Assembly (NCBI GenBank): GCA_012845835.1 | Contig: JABAKD010000030.1 | Coordinates: forward strand, 5,591,599 to 5,655,598 | Length of the DNA: 64,000 nt | Reading direction: 5' to 3' | Origin: Undaria pinnatifida | Taxonomy: Eukaryota; Sar; Phaeophyceae; Laminariales; Alariaceae | Notes under the pieces: generated by a model | Seen by the model: the letters and a program-made list of their open reading frames with translations, nothing else | Told to the model about the DNA's origin: nothing | The model's database searches: none | Program-made: the position numbers and the translations under genes | Part shown: in pieces, positions 60,550 through 64,000 of the stretch | Layout of the letters: each line of letters starts with the position of its first letter | Position numbering within the stretch: the first letter of the stretch is position 1

Positions 60550-61762
60550 GCTGTTGTTGTTGTTATTTGCATGGCCGTCTGCTCGACACGACGCAGCGCG
60601 AGAGAAGCAGGGAAGCACACCGGGAAGCTGACAGAACGGTAGAATAGGCGCGCTCTAGTTTATTGTCGATGACGCCATCGTAGTAGTCCCATGAAAGCCT
60701 GACGAAAGAGAGAGAAGGCCACCGAATGCGACGTACGTAAAAAAAAATAAAAAAAAATGCTCCCATTCATTTACCCCCGTGTTAGAAAGTGACAGAATGG
60801 ACCGAACGTCGTCCTAACTTTCTTCTACTACAGAGGTCCATCGTTGACTCAGAGGACGAATTAAGTACAAAGAAAAGGAAGAATAGAGGGTTTTTAGTCA
60901 AGGTCTCCTACGTATGCGGCGATGGTGTACATACGAATATCGTACGTGTGGGCCTCGGTGGGGTGTAGACCAGGCAATATAATCTTCACGGACGTATACT
61001 AAAAAAGACACGCAATACACGAAGAGATCCTCCCCCCTCCCCCGTTTAGTGTTGTATATTTCGTCCCACTAATAGGGGGTCTCCGTAGATGTAAGGGGAG
61101 GGCAGAACGGCAGGCGCGCTTTAGTTTATAGACGACGACGCTGTATAGTCCTAGCCGGCCAAGAGAAAATGGCTACTGAACGGGGCCGCACGTCAATCGA
61201 AACTTTCTCCTTCCTCTTGTGCCCGCCGCCCCCCCCCCTCCGGCCCCCCTCGTACATACAGACCGATCGCCTCCGGTTGCTCCAGAAGTCTCTTTCTGGG
61301 ACCATGGGTAATTCGTGGTTATCAAGCTCAATGTCGGCAATGCAAAGCGAAACAGGCGGCAAACAAAAACTGCCCGGCGGCACCGCCACCAACGCCGGCA
61401 CCGGAGACAACAGCGGTCTTGCCCACGCAACAGGGAGAGATGGCGAACAGAAGGGGGACGGGATTGAAGGACGAGGGGGAGGGGCCGAGCCCCCCGAGAC
61501 CCCTGAAGATCTCGGTTTCAACGTCTTAACCGTGTCAGACGAAAAATGGACAAGTCCGGACTTGCCGCCCGAGGCCGGCAAGCAGCAGAAGCGCACGCAC
61601 GGTAGCAGCACCGGCGGTGGAAGCGTAGGCGGCGGCGGCGGCAGCGGAAGCACCAGGGCGGTGGGCGCGAGGGGACAAGGGACTAGAAAGAGCTACGGGT
61701 TTAGTTCGGTGTCACCCCTGCAACAGGTTTCTTCGCCGCAAAGGGTGTCGCAGCGTCGGTAA
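11326..61762 (+). CDS. giant armadillo/HEAT-like repeat protein, about 26 exons
   Basis: Exons: 11326-11443, 11899-12509, 13231-13782, 14386-14538, 15180-15497, 21096-21251, 22609-22743, 24016-24148, 25152-25525, 29646-30437, 31935-32123, 32771-33208, 33905-34656, 36530-36659, 39379-39513, 40896-41393, 42098-42312, 44447-45262, 47163-47400, 48013-48041, 49075-49165, 49553-49695, 58559-58883, 59311-59436, 60834-60902, 61262-61762. The sum is 8037 nt, 2678 codons plus stop, and every junction keeps phase (18 introns phase 0, 2 phase 1, 5 phase 2). Many segments read as pairs or triples of amphipathic helices with the Ala/Leu/Asn spacing of armadillo repeats, such as LASMALCNIAAAIR, AAGVFFNLTC and LGAVMNLTTSS. 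Such proteins are binding scaffolds; no partner or catalytic residue can be named. Long Gly/Ser/Asn/Glu-rich insertions interrupt the repeats. The C-terminus has a basic KKRKN patch. The least sure parts are exons 15, 20, 21 and 25. Confidence 0.78.
11899..12509 (+). CDS. gene C exon 2 (residues 40-243)
   Basis: Follows tattgcag; GG completes the Gly codon and reads CFQKKTSYSS and VHLDNLKELAKRFRLHKSI, a helical region. A Gly/Ala/Thr-rich tail follows. Donor GTGAGG. Confidence 0.85.
13231..13782 (+). CDS. gene C exon 3 (residues 244-427)
   Basis: After a T-tract and cacag; opens GSVILNPNAGGRKLFGYSDA, then a long Gly/Ser/Thr-rich insert, then a repeat helix KVKAAQALFRMSLEPGGE that continues directly into exon 4. 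Donor GTGCTA. Confidence 0.82.
14386..14538 (+). CDS. gene C exon 4 (residues 428-478)
   Basis: One clear armadillo-like unit: VVVALVKLIGVENSTVHRLV then SGCLANLTTRRDVTWELL. Acceptor cttgcag, donor GTGGGT, both phase 0. Confidence 0.88.
15180..15497 (+). CDS. gene C exon 5 (residues 479-584)
   Basis: Two to three repeat units (ANVATALCRCTYEARNHERL, ASVKGMLNMCGLSSDMPSLA). The acceptor aaaaaag lacks a pyrimidine tract, which is unusual in this gene. Donor GTGGGA. Confidence 0.85.
15618..16180 (+). mobile_element. dispersed repeat of about 560 bp, copy 1
   Basis: Closely matches 26576-27140 in the same orientation, from TTGGCCTCGGTT to ACGACTACGGCCATGCACAA. Differences are point changes and small indels. 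No coding frame is shared by both copies, so it is probably a non-autonomous element or fragment. Confidence 0.8.
16519..16798. mobile_element. family-2 TIR element, 280 bp
   Basis: Ends GCTACGATAGAGGT and ACCTCTACCGTAGC are inverted repeats with one mismatch. Internally it holds a T-run, a block CTCAATTCGGGAGCTTAAGA and GTTAAGGAGCCCCGTCATTC. Non-coding. Confidence 0.75.
17022..17518. mobile_element. family-2 TIR element expanded by 80-bp tandem units
   Basis: Same end motifs as the element at 16519 but longer. From about 17211 to 17490 an exact 80-bp period is seen (starts near 17211, 17291, 17371 and 17451) of TTTTGGGTTAAGGAGCCCCG plus GCCAGAAAGAGGTATACC. The two middle units are nearly identical. 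Confidence 0.8.
17671..17920. mobile_element. family-1 MITE, copy A
   Basis: About 250 bp. Left end ACGATAGCCCCC and GGCGATTTTCTTTAAC mirror the right end GGCGATTTCGTT and GGGGGGGCTACC. The central GGCTGCTCCACACGAGGAAG and CGCCGTATTTCAGGAGATAC are shared with copies at 47451, 51280 and 59504. Confidence 0.8.
18264..18352 (+). repeat. (CTCC)n simple repeat
   Basis: About 90 bp of CTCC/CCCT units with small C-run variants in intron 5. Confidence 0.9.
19165..19380 (+). repeat. dispersed repeat of about 210 bp, copy 1
   Basis: Matches 30622-30835 in the same orientation, sharing GTTCCACGTTGGTCACTCAC and CGCACATG, CTTCAAAGGCATG. Copy 2 is in intron 10. Non-coding. Confidence 0.7.
21096..21251 (+). 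CDS. gene C exon 6 (residues 585-636)
   Basis: After a T-tract and tgcag; reads LARLASAAVNLANLKSAHAQ and VVAVLCLLCTHHRLVE, a repeat unit. Donor GTATAT, phase 0. Confidence 0.85.
21252..22608 (+). other. intron 6 of gene C
   Basis: 1.36 kb. Nothing gene-like; ends with a family-3 MITE at 22361-22535, only 73 bp before exon 7. Confidence 0.6.
22361..22535. mobile_element. family-3 MITE, copy 1
   Basis: Left end AGTATGGTCCCCCGATAAGG mirrors right end GAGGACCCCTACT. Two or three direct copies of a 21-bp unit (AAGGCGGTATCCCTATA) lie inside the left end and TGCTCTGGCACACCACCGCA near the right end. Copies recur at 27832, 35190 and 36679. Confidence 0.75.
22609..22743 (+). CDS. gene C exon 7 (residues 637-681)
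   Basis: Reads SCCVAAAFLSRTRDLEMLLA and ALVETNLPNEASVDCVAYLL. The acceptor ccccag was chosen because it is the one that keeps phase 0 with exon 6; the more pyrimidine-rich ttctcag at 22637 breaks the frame. Donor GTGAGA. Confidence 0.75.
22744..24015 (+). other. intron 7 of gene C
   Basis: 1.27 kb. Contains a GATCTAGATCAT-rich dispersed repeat at about 22945-23420 that recurs at 38170-38480, 48450-48720, 51690-51790 and 57590-58145. No exon seen. Confidence 0.55.
24016..24148 (+). CDS. gene C exon 8 (residues 682-725)
   Basis: After tgacgcag; reads SWLAIEANAASADGRLACLS and AIEHLIRKQE plus G (phase 1) before GTCAGG. It continues as DVDAPLLKSGLMDTL in exon 9. Confidence 0.82.
24149..25151 (+). 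other. intron 8 of gene C with an exon-like repeat copy
   Basis: About 1 kb. A stretch at about 24784-24960 looks like an in-frame exon but is a copy of a dispersed repeat also at 35520-35690 and, inverted, 54600-54800. Confidence 0.65.
25152..25525 (+). CDS. gene C exon 9 (residues 726-850)
   Basis: Acceptor actgcag; AT completes the Asp codon. Reads DVDAPLLKSGLMDTLHSILK, then a Gly run coded by (GGT)n at 25283-25321 and a Ser-rich part, then RANIIKSRPDALDRVLR. Donor GTGAGT. Confidence 0.85.
26576..27140 (+). mobile_element. dispersed repeat of about 560 bp, copy 2
   Basis: Partner of 15618-16180. Begins after an (AT)n tract with TTGGCCTCGGTT and ends near ACGACTACGACCATGCACAA followed by a C-run. 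Confidence 0.8.
27832..28010. mobile_element. family-3 MITE, copy 2 (inverted)
   Basis: Opposite orientation to the copy at 22361: starts ACGAGTCCTGGTAATGCGG, ends ACCGCCTTATAGGGAGACCC and CTACTG. It directly abuts the minisatellite that follows. Confidence 0.7.
28010..29640 (+). repeat. 1.6-kb degenerate minisatellite abutting exon 10
   Basis: Roughly 25 or more diverged units of 55-65 bp built from CGCCTTTTTCCTTGACCCAT, ACACAAACAAAA and CGCCATCGTCG. The last unit ends about six bases before the acceptor AG of exon 10. It makes many false Thr/His/Lys-rich frames. Confidence 0.88.
29646..30437 (+). CDS. gene C exon 10 (residues 851-1114)
   Basis: After gagtgcag; reads MTTDGDIKFMASACIFGLSQ and EFLLAQLAVVAQMAGEPRFS (repeat helices), a Gly/Asn/Thr-rich insert, then IASAMNVKVASAYMGALRYC. 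Donor GTGAGT, phase 0. Confidence 0.9.
30438..31934 (+). other. intron 10 of gene C
   Basis: 1.5 kb. Holds copy 2 of the 210-bp dispersed repeat (30622-30835) and otherwise A/T-rich unique sequence; no exon seen. Confidence 0.6.
31935..32123 (+). CDS. gene C exon 11 (residues 1115-1177)
   Basis: After cggtttcag; reads RQLVHIVCSVVLSSGPDESL and MRRCARVMSDWSTD. Donor GTGAGT, phase 0. Confidence 0.86.
32771..33208 (+). CDS. gene C exon 12 (residues 1178-1323)
   Basis: After aatgcacag; VLASMALCNIAAAIRCQ, an Asn/Ser/Glu insert with an Asn run, then VKGNLIKTINNLMCSKTTRA and ILPVLFQLVRG, a textbook armadillo-like pair. Donor GTAAGG. Confidence 0.9.
33905..34656 (+). CDS. gene C exon 13 (residues 1324-1573)
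   Basis: After ttttcccag; VRELAAGVFFNLTCERAFHP, a long Gly/Ser/Asp insert of about 170 residues, then RRDVLGAVMNLTTSSLEHER. Ends phase 2 (AG) before GTGCGT. Confidence 0.9.
34657..36529 (+). other. intron 13 of gene C
   Basis: 1.9 kb. Holds a family-3 MITE (35190-35368) and a copy of the dispersed repeat seen at 24800 (35520-35690). No exon seen. Confidence 0.6.
35190..35368. mobile_element. family-3 MITE, copy 3
   Basis: Starts TAGGGATCCCTCAATAAGG, carries ACAAGGCGGTCAACATCGGC and ends near GGGGGAACCCCTGCA. More decayed than the copy at 36679. Confidence 0.65.
36530..36659 (+). CDS. gene C exon 14 (residues 1574-1617)
   Basis: A short exon with no Met, so easily missed. C at 36530 completes a Ser codon with the AG of exon 13, then QNEVIAGNLWVAWQAVVLQL and SFVERYRALIVYHGEGEVFQ to HVK before GTGGGA. 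The nearer acceptor attgcag at 36549 would break phase. Confidence 0.8.
36679..36882. mobile_element. family-3 MITE, copy 4, perfect ends
   Basis: 204 bp bounded by AGTAGGTGTCCCC and GGGGACACCTACT, an exact 13-bp terminal inverted repeat. Three direct copies of a unit with AAGGCGGTATCCC lie inside the left end. The element begins 20 bp after exon 14. Confidence 0.88.
37140..37460 (+). repeat. 85-bp tandem repeat, about 3.5 units
   Basis: Units run from CGCCTTTACAACTGGAAACC through TATAGGGAGGGATTTGGGGG to CTCTAAAGGG. Single dispersed copies lie at about 5140-5245, 48335-48450 (inverted) and 58215-58310. Confidence 0.85.
39379..39513 (+). CDS. gene C exon 15 (residues 1618-1662)
   Basis: After attgccag; LTNDLLSGKSSVMTAAHDRA and LIMGTMVNIACEPTLYEELE. 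Phase 0 with exon 16 requires the end at CAG 39513, giving a GC donor (GCACGC) at the start of an (ACGC)n microsatellite; the GT beyond the repeat (39542) would be out of phase. Confidence 0.72.
40184..40601. mobile_element. family-2 TIR element with 80-bp units
   Basis: Ends GCTACGATAGAGG and CCTCTATCGTAGC form an exact 13-bp inverted repeat. Inside are about 2.5 units with TGACGGGGCTCCTTAACCC and GAGGTATACCTCTTTCTGGC, inverted relative to the array at 17211. Confidence 0.85.
40739..40870 (+). repeat. (TCCC)n/(TCCG)n pyrimidine tract before exon 16
   Basis: About 130 bp of CTCC, CCTC and TCCG units ending about 25 bp before the acceptor atcag of exon 16. Confidence 0.88.
40896..41393 (+). 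CDS. gene C exon 16 (residues 1663-1828)
   Basis: VQVLREFLSEYEQEASGG, a Gly-rich insert of about 75 residues, then WVRHELCGMLVSNLFSSKTL and IAGILVGLLCGPPVRSSNRL. Donor GTAAGT, phase 0. Confidence 0.88.
41394..42097 (+). other. intron 16 of gene C
   Basis: 0.7 kb, with a nearly exact 49-bp direct duplication at about 41876-41974 (CTACCACAACATTACCATTG) and a pyrimidine-rich stretch up to the acceptor. Confidence 0.65.
42098..42312 (+). CDS. gene C exon 17 (residues 1829-1899)
   Basis: Starts in a short AAC run after aaagcag, reads MSRSNLPKEGSFSPSERSMS and PQPLLYGGGEEAAAIAS, ending CG before GTGCGA (phase 2). Mostly hydrophilic; joins to FLCEMSILYAAEGGFEL in exon 18. Confidence 0.75.
42313..44446 (+). 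other. intron 17 of gene C
   Basis: 2.1 kb, A/T-rich with long T and A runs and remnants of family-2-like sequence (about 42480-42800). No exon seen. Confidence 0.55.
44447..45262 (+). CDS. gene C exon 18 (residues 1900-2171)
   Basis: FLCEMSILYAAEGGFELPQR and FEAMVKIAHYYNYN, then about 180 residues of Gly/Glu/Ser/Thr-rich sequence, then ELTRLWVRAVGSLCFPSHSE and MIEAGMIGALNR. Acceptor caacag, donor GTGAGA, both phase 2. Confidence 0.88.
46240..46432. repeat. CGGGT/ACCCG interspersed pentamer region
   Basis: Many copies of GGTCGGGT, CGAGTC and ACCCGACCCG on both strands, self-complementary overall. Like regions occur at 53968-54125 and 54955-55195. Confidence 0.75.
46480..47150 (+). repeat. 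C-rich minisatellite before exon 19
   Basis: About 670 bp of 11 to 14-bp units such as CCCTCCCACTTAC, nearly free of G. It ends about 12 bp before the acceptor of exon 19 and makes false proline-rich frames. Confidence 0.88.
47163..47400 (+). CDS. gene C exon 19 (residues 2172-2251)
   Basis: After gaccag; A completes an Arg codon, then CVCSDALSEDKDGLAICSSA and LRNLSTATAPRS, IDCAAAMVNFVDAAQAQDLE. Clear repeat helices. Donor GTAACG, phase 0. Confidence 0.88.
47451..47692. mobile_element. family-1 MITE, copy B (inverted)
   Basis: Ends CTACGGTAGCC and GGGTTATCGTAG; internal CGGTTTTGAAACTAGCTCCC is the reverse of copy A. In intron 19. Confidence 0.78.
48013..48041 (+). CDS. gene C exon 20, possible 29-nt microexon (residues 2252-2260)
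   Basis: After a T-tract and tttcag; reads DLDVVGLLG plus AA before GTACTG. This end gives phase 2, the only phase exon 21 accepts, and makes LLGNSLSKLCTRDF across the junction. The frame stays open through a Glu-rich stretch to 48255, so a longer exon cannot be excluded. Confidence 0.6.
48042..48200 (+). repeat. (GAG)n-rich purine tract in intron 20
   Basis: GAG/AAG/GGA units at about 48055-48115 directly after the proposed microexon; in frame they would encode mostly Glu. Confidence 0.6.
49075..49165 (+). CDS. gene C exon 21 (residues 2261-2291)
   Basis: Reads SLSKLCTRDFVPKGERVVAT and MMDFSPQ before GTGAGA. The acceptor GGAGCAG offers two sites three bases apart (49075 or 49078), which would add or drop one Ser. 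Phase in is 2, out is 0. Confidence 0.68.
49553..49695 (+). CDS. gene C exon 22 (residues 2292-2338)
   Basis: After ctctcccaaag; IIKRLDDLVKSLVCPTLPPM and DLGATVLPLLDKRGQHQ, ending AG before GTACAT (phase 2). Confidence 0.82.
49780..50070 (+). repeat. 64-bp tandem repeat, about 4-5 units
   Basis: Diverged units with TCTGACAATGTATACGAAGC, GCGCTTGTTCCAATCACACT and a T-rich link. Confidence 0.75.
50490..51250. repeat. long inverted repeat (two arms of about 370 bp)
   Basis: The left arm (about 50490-50885) and right arm (about 50890-51250) are inverted, diverged copies of one another meeting near 50887: AACATCTGATTGTG lies between ATCACTG and its mirror CAGTGACGAGG. Both arms share CAGCGCTCTCCACAGCACCA and GAGCACGAGTACGGAGGAGC in opposite orientation. 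Each arm keeps a Gln/Glu/Pro-rich open frame reading inward, so the source may once have been coding. Confidence 0.85.
51280..51535. mobile_element. family-1 MITE, copy C
   Basis: Starts CTACGATAGCCCCCCCC, ends GAACTACCGCAGAACG; central part aligns with the copy at 59504. Confidence 0.75.
51958..52641 (+). repeat. 62-bp satellite with higher-order structure, 11 units
   Basis: Two subtypes alternate, one with CCAGCGGCCTTAGGTATACA and one with CCCAGTGGCTTAGGTATACC, starting near 51961, 52024, 52087 and so on. A four-unit block of about 247 bp recurs (the shortened unit with GTATATCAAATCATTTGCAA appears at about 52150 and again at 52397). Confidence 0.88.
53968..54125. repeat. ACCCG-rich pentamer region
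   Basis: Copies of GACCCGACCCG and CCCGCGAG with linking sequence; related to 46240-46432 and 54955-55195. Confidence 0.7.
54955..55195. repeat. ACCCG/AGCCG-rich pentamer region
   Basis: Contains GACCCGACCCGACCC-like stretches and a run of GAGCC units near 55038. Confidence 0.7.
56328..56840. mobile_element. family-2 TIR element with 80-bp units
   Basis: Starts CTACGATAGAAGT, ends GTGCACCTCTACCG. Three units of 80 bp between about 56375 and 56640 with AAATCGTCGTAAATACGCCA and GGTATACCTCTTTCTGGCGA, same orientation as at 40184. Confidence 0.82.
57177..57302 (+). repeat. (CAA)n/(CAACAC)n tract
   Basis: About 125 bp of ACAACA and CAACAC units in intron 22. Confidence 0.9.
58559..58883 (+). 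CDS. gene C exon 23 (residues 2339-2447)
   Basis: After ccctcacag; A completes an Arg codon, then LPRARVPAALLQLSKTKAAQ, a Gly/Glu/Ser-rich stretch and KQMLRRAAARLTVVISETAV. The competing frame stays open too but does not fit the phase. Donor GTGAGA. Confidence 0.8.
58884..59310 (+). other. intron 23 of gene C
   Basis: 427 bp, A/T-rich with a pyrimidine tract before exon 24; nothing else seen. Confidence 0.6.
59311..59436 (+). CDS. gene C exon 24 (residues 2448-2489)
   Basis: After cacctcag; VEKRILRNPVLTADDPPFEL and PWLLKHDN before the strong donor GTATGT. Phase 0 both sides. Confidence 0.8.
59504..59738. mobile_element. family-1 MITE, copy D, best preserved
   Basis: 235 bp bounded by TTCTACGATAGCCC and GGGGCGCTACCGTAGAA. 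Inner inverted motif CCAGCGATTTTGTTTAAC pairs with ACCGGCGATTTCGTTAAAG read from the other end only in part. No coding capacity. Confidence 0.82.
60509..60564 (+). repeat. (GTT)n microsatellite
   Basis: About 18 GTT units with one GCT interruption. Confidence 0.9.
60834..60902 (+). CDS. gene C exon 25 (residues 2490-2512)
   Basis: After ctactacag; RSIVDSEDELSTKKRKNRGF, a basic patch like a nuclear signal, ends LVK before GTCTCC. If the donor is not used, the frame stops at TAG 60966-60968 and exon 26 would be a separate or alternative end. Confidence 0.62.
61262..61762 (+). CDS. gene C last exon 26 (residues 2513-2678)
   Basis: After tacatacag; TDRLRLLQKSLSGTMGNSWL, then Gly/Thr/Ser-rich sequence with a Gly/Ser stretch, and LGFNVLTVSDEKWTSPDLPP, stopping TAA at 61760-61762. 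Phase 0 with exon 25. The frame is also open upstream to 61169. Confidence 0.7.
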   Translation, partial: TDRLRLLQKSLSGTMGNSWLSSSMSAMQSETGGKQKLPGGTATNAGTGDNSGLAHATGRDGEQKGDGIEGRGGGAEPPETPEDLGFNVLTVSDEKWTSPDLPPEAGKQQKRTHGSSTGGGSVGGGGGSGSTRAVGARGQGTRKSYGFSSVSPLQQVSSPQRVSQRR

Positions 61763-62983
61763 CAAGGGCCCAACCTTGTACGGTAGCACAAACACATGTT
61801 TACAGTAGAGTTATGCGGTGCGGCGGCGAGGTGCGTGCGGTATATGTTGACCTATTTTTTTAAAAGAGCAATACGTGGAAGTGTGGTGAGCTTAAGCGTT
61901 ATTTTCTTCCATCTGCCGGAGGATAAAGAAGGGAAAAAAAAGAGTGAAAATATCGAATATTGTGAATATGTTGCTACAGCACCACCGTATCATAGCAGCG
62001 AGTCGGCGACGGTCCGTACAGCGCGCAGATTACCGAAGTGGATAATGGTCTTGGACACACGTTCTCGAAAAAGTGAACTCGGCGGCACTAGCAACTAGCC
62101 CTGCGAACCTGCGCACACTGTAGAAACATGGGCCTTCCATACAAATCTGCGTGTCCGTTGCCAGACGCTTCTGCGTCTTTTGTTGTATTTTCAAGGGCCG
62201 TGCGCGCCTGTTTTCACACCTAAGATGGCGACAAACCTTCCAAAACAGCGCAGCACCTTGCGAGGACTACCCTTTGCACGATTTACCGTACAATTACATA
62301 TATCCTGGCAGTGTAACCCCGATAAGGAAGACAAGAGTGAACAAAATACAGCATCTTATCAGTCACACCGCACCAGCAAACGTTTAAAAAAAACAGCTTC
62401 AACCGCCGGCAAAGCCTATGGCTCCAAAAACCCAACGTTAAGAGTCAGCCTATGGTCTCACAGGCAACAACAGTAGAGTGAGCGGCAAGCGAAACGACGG
62501 GACTCGAGGCGGTAGAGAGCCGAATCGCCAAATCAGGACGTGTGCTGCACGCCCTTCGGGCTCACCACCAAGGCACTGCAAAGAGAGCTTCAACAACACC
62601 CGGTAACCGTTGGAAAGACGGCTCCCGGCGACCGCTGGAAAATCTGTACTCGGTAACCGCTGAAACTTCGGGAGTCGGTAACCGTTGGAAAATCGGAAGC
62701 TCTCGGGATACCCCTCCCAGTTGAATCGCTTTGCTACCGACGCCTGTAACAAAAACAACAAGGCACCAACGCGCACTGACCAGATAACACAAGGCAAAAC
62801 CACCTCGGCCATGGTCATGAGTCCCACCAACGTCTGCCACGGCACAAGGCCTACCCGGGAAACAGCACCTCCCATTACACAGAAAAAAGAGCACGGCGGG
62901 CTACCCGATCTATCATCGGGGGAAAAAAAAAAAAAGCAGCAGCATGCCACCCACAAAATACAAAACCCGCGATGTGCGCATTA
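61763..62983. other. convergent 3' flanks of genes C and D
   Basis: 1.2 kb with no firm gene. It contains about four units of a 30-bp repeat with GGTAACCGTTGGAAA (62599-62700). Open frames on both strands here have no family resemblance. Confidence 0.55.
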
Positions 62984-63221
62984 TCACAGAGCCAAAAACT
63001 GGCGTAGGTACTCTAGCACTACCGCGCTTCCGCCGTCTTTCAAGAAAAAATGCCCCCCTGGAAACATGCGCAAGCGAAACTCGCCCGTGGTGAAGCTCGC
63101 CCAGTGCTCCAGGTCGCTTCGCGGGGCTCCGCTGTCCTCGTCCCCTCCCAGGCACACTACCGTGCACGTCAGCGGGGAAGTTCGCGGGCCGTGCTCGTCG
63201 TACCTGTAGCCCTCGAACGCG
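62984..63221 (-). CDS. type II thioesterase-like alpha/beta hydrolase, C-terminal exon
   Basis: Minus-strand exon encoding about 78 residues, from AFEGYRYDEHGPRTSPLTCT through VVCLGGDEDSGAPRSDLEHW and FRLRMFPGGHFFLKDG to YLRQFLAL and TGA at 62986-62984. The GGDEDSG loop carries the likely catalytic Asp and FPGGHFFL the catalytic His of the Ser-Asp-His triad. Type II thioesterases free acyl chains from carrier proteins of polyketide, peptide or fatty-acid synthases. The nucleophile elbow (GxSxG) must lie on an exon beyond the window. The acceptor is either after gaaag (63222) or after gctacag (63204); both give the same phase. Confidence 0.8.
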
Positions 63222-64000
63222 CTTTCGTGAGAAGCGGCACACGCACACGACATATACAAGAGAACAATCGTGAAAACAAGGAACTAGGAACGAATTCAGA
63301 GAAGGTGTAATACGATCGCAAATCTAGGGGAGGGGGGGAATCGCGGGAGTGTGGCAGTTACGAACGATTTGCGATTATGACCGAACAAAATGCTGCATTG
63401 CGTTCGGTGACTCGAAAAAAAACGGAAAATAACACGCCCGGTGCTCATCGAAACGGAGTGGATGGAGAGCGGGGCTGGGCATGTAACGTGCTGTGACCAC
63501 CGCCATGAGGTTAACCGCATAATATTCGCGGGTGCTTTTCGGGTAGCAGCTTGAAACGACAAGAAAGAAGGGCGTGGGCGGGGATGGGGGGGGAGGCGGG
63601 GACGGAGGAACACAACCACAATGTGCAATCAATACTACCAGTCAAGCGTAGAAAGAGGCCAGCCAGCGCCCAGTGAGACGAGGGGGGATGACCGAGCCCA
63701 ACGCTGCAACAGGAAATACTGCAGACAGCGAACACGGAGAAAAGTGGCCTCGAAAAACGATCCCAACTTCCCAGACAAAACACGTGCCCCGACAAAATTC
63801 TTGATCTCATAGCTGAGGTGTCCTTTTAATAAATTAAAAAAAACAAGCAAGTTTTTGCGTGTCGGGTGGACGCACTTAGGCCTCTTCCACACGTGTAGTC
63901 AGCACTCTTATTTCCGTTTAACGCAAAACTTTTTTTTTTGCGAGTCCTTTTTTTGCGTGTCCGTTTCACCGCACTCGCCCCCCCCCTTCTCACGTGTAGT
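63222..64000 (-). other. intron or upstream part of gene D
   Basis: No further exon of the thioesterase could be recognised on the minus strand up to the window edge. The sequence has long A, T, G and C runs and no repeats that match others in the window. Confidence 0.5.

Larger units (their letters stand above)
59437..60833 (+). other. intron 24 of gene C
   Basis: 1.4 kb with a family-1 MITE (59504-59738), a (GTT)n tract (60509-60564) and, at 60645-60720, a segment repeated at 61105-61170. Confidence 0.65.

Noticed and set aside
62180-62476. 98-codon plus-strand frame starting MLYFQGPCAP
   Set aside because: No recognisable family, no clear splice context, and it lies between two convergent genes; could be a small gene but nothing supports it.

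Overview
The window looks like nuclear DNA of a stramenopile, most like a brown alga of the Ectocarpus type. This is inferred from GC-rich exons split by many long introns, runs of Gln, Gly and Ala codons inside exons, and introns packed with small inverted-repeat elements and minisatellites. There are no operons, rRNAs, tRNAs or CRISPR arrays. Genes had to be rebuilt by matching exon ends, intron phase and protein sense; most open frames in the window are chance or repeat-derived.

Layout. (A) 1048-3717, plus: the histone-fold subunit of DNA polymerase epsilon / CHRAC type (POLE3/Dpb4-like). Its first coding exon was not found, and its last intron carries a (CCTAC)n array. (B) 10918-6020, minus: a two-exon gene of about 1064 codons joining an N-terminal histidine-phosphatase (phosphoglycerate-mutase-like) domain to an F-box. 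The F-box is split exactly across the single intron and only appears when the two open frames are spliced. (C) 11326-61762, plus: one very large gene of about 26 exons and 8.0 kb of coding sequence (about 2678 residues) spread over 50 kb. It encodes an armadillo/HEAT-like helical-repeat protein with long low-complexity insertions; all 26 exons join in phase with one another. (D) 63221-62984, minus: the last exon of a type II thioesterase-like alpha/beta hydrolase, with the rest beyond the window. A and B converge, B and C diverge from a gap of about 400 bp, and C and D converge.

The introns of gene C (about 84 percent of its length) hold several families of short elements with terminal inverted repeats, an almost palindromic structure of about 750 bp, a higher-order satellite of 62-bp units, a 1.6-kb minisatellite touching an exon, and long pyrimidine tracts just before two exons. 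The most unusual gene-level observation is the phosphatase-F-box fusion, a possible phosphatase-type substrate receptor for an SCF ubiquitin ligase. The second is the size and mosaic build of the armadillo protein. No tool was run; all homology calls are from reading the translated sequence.
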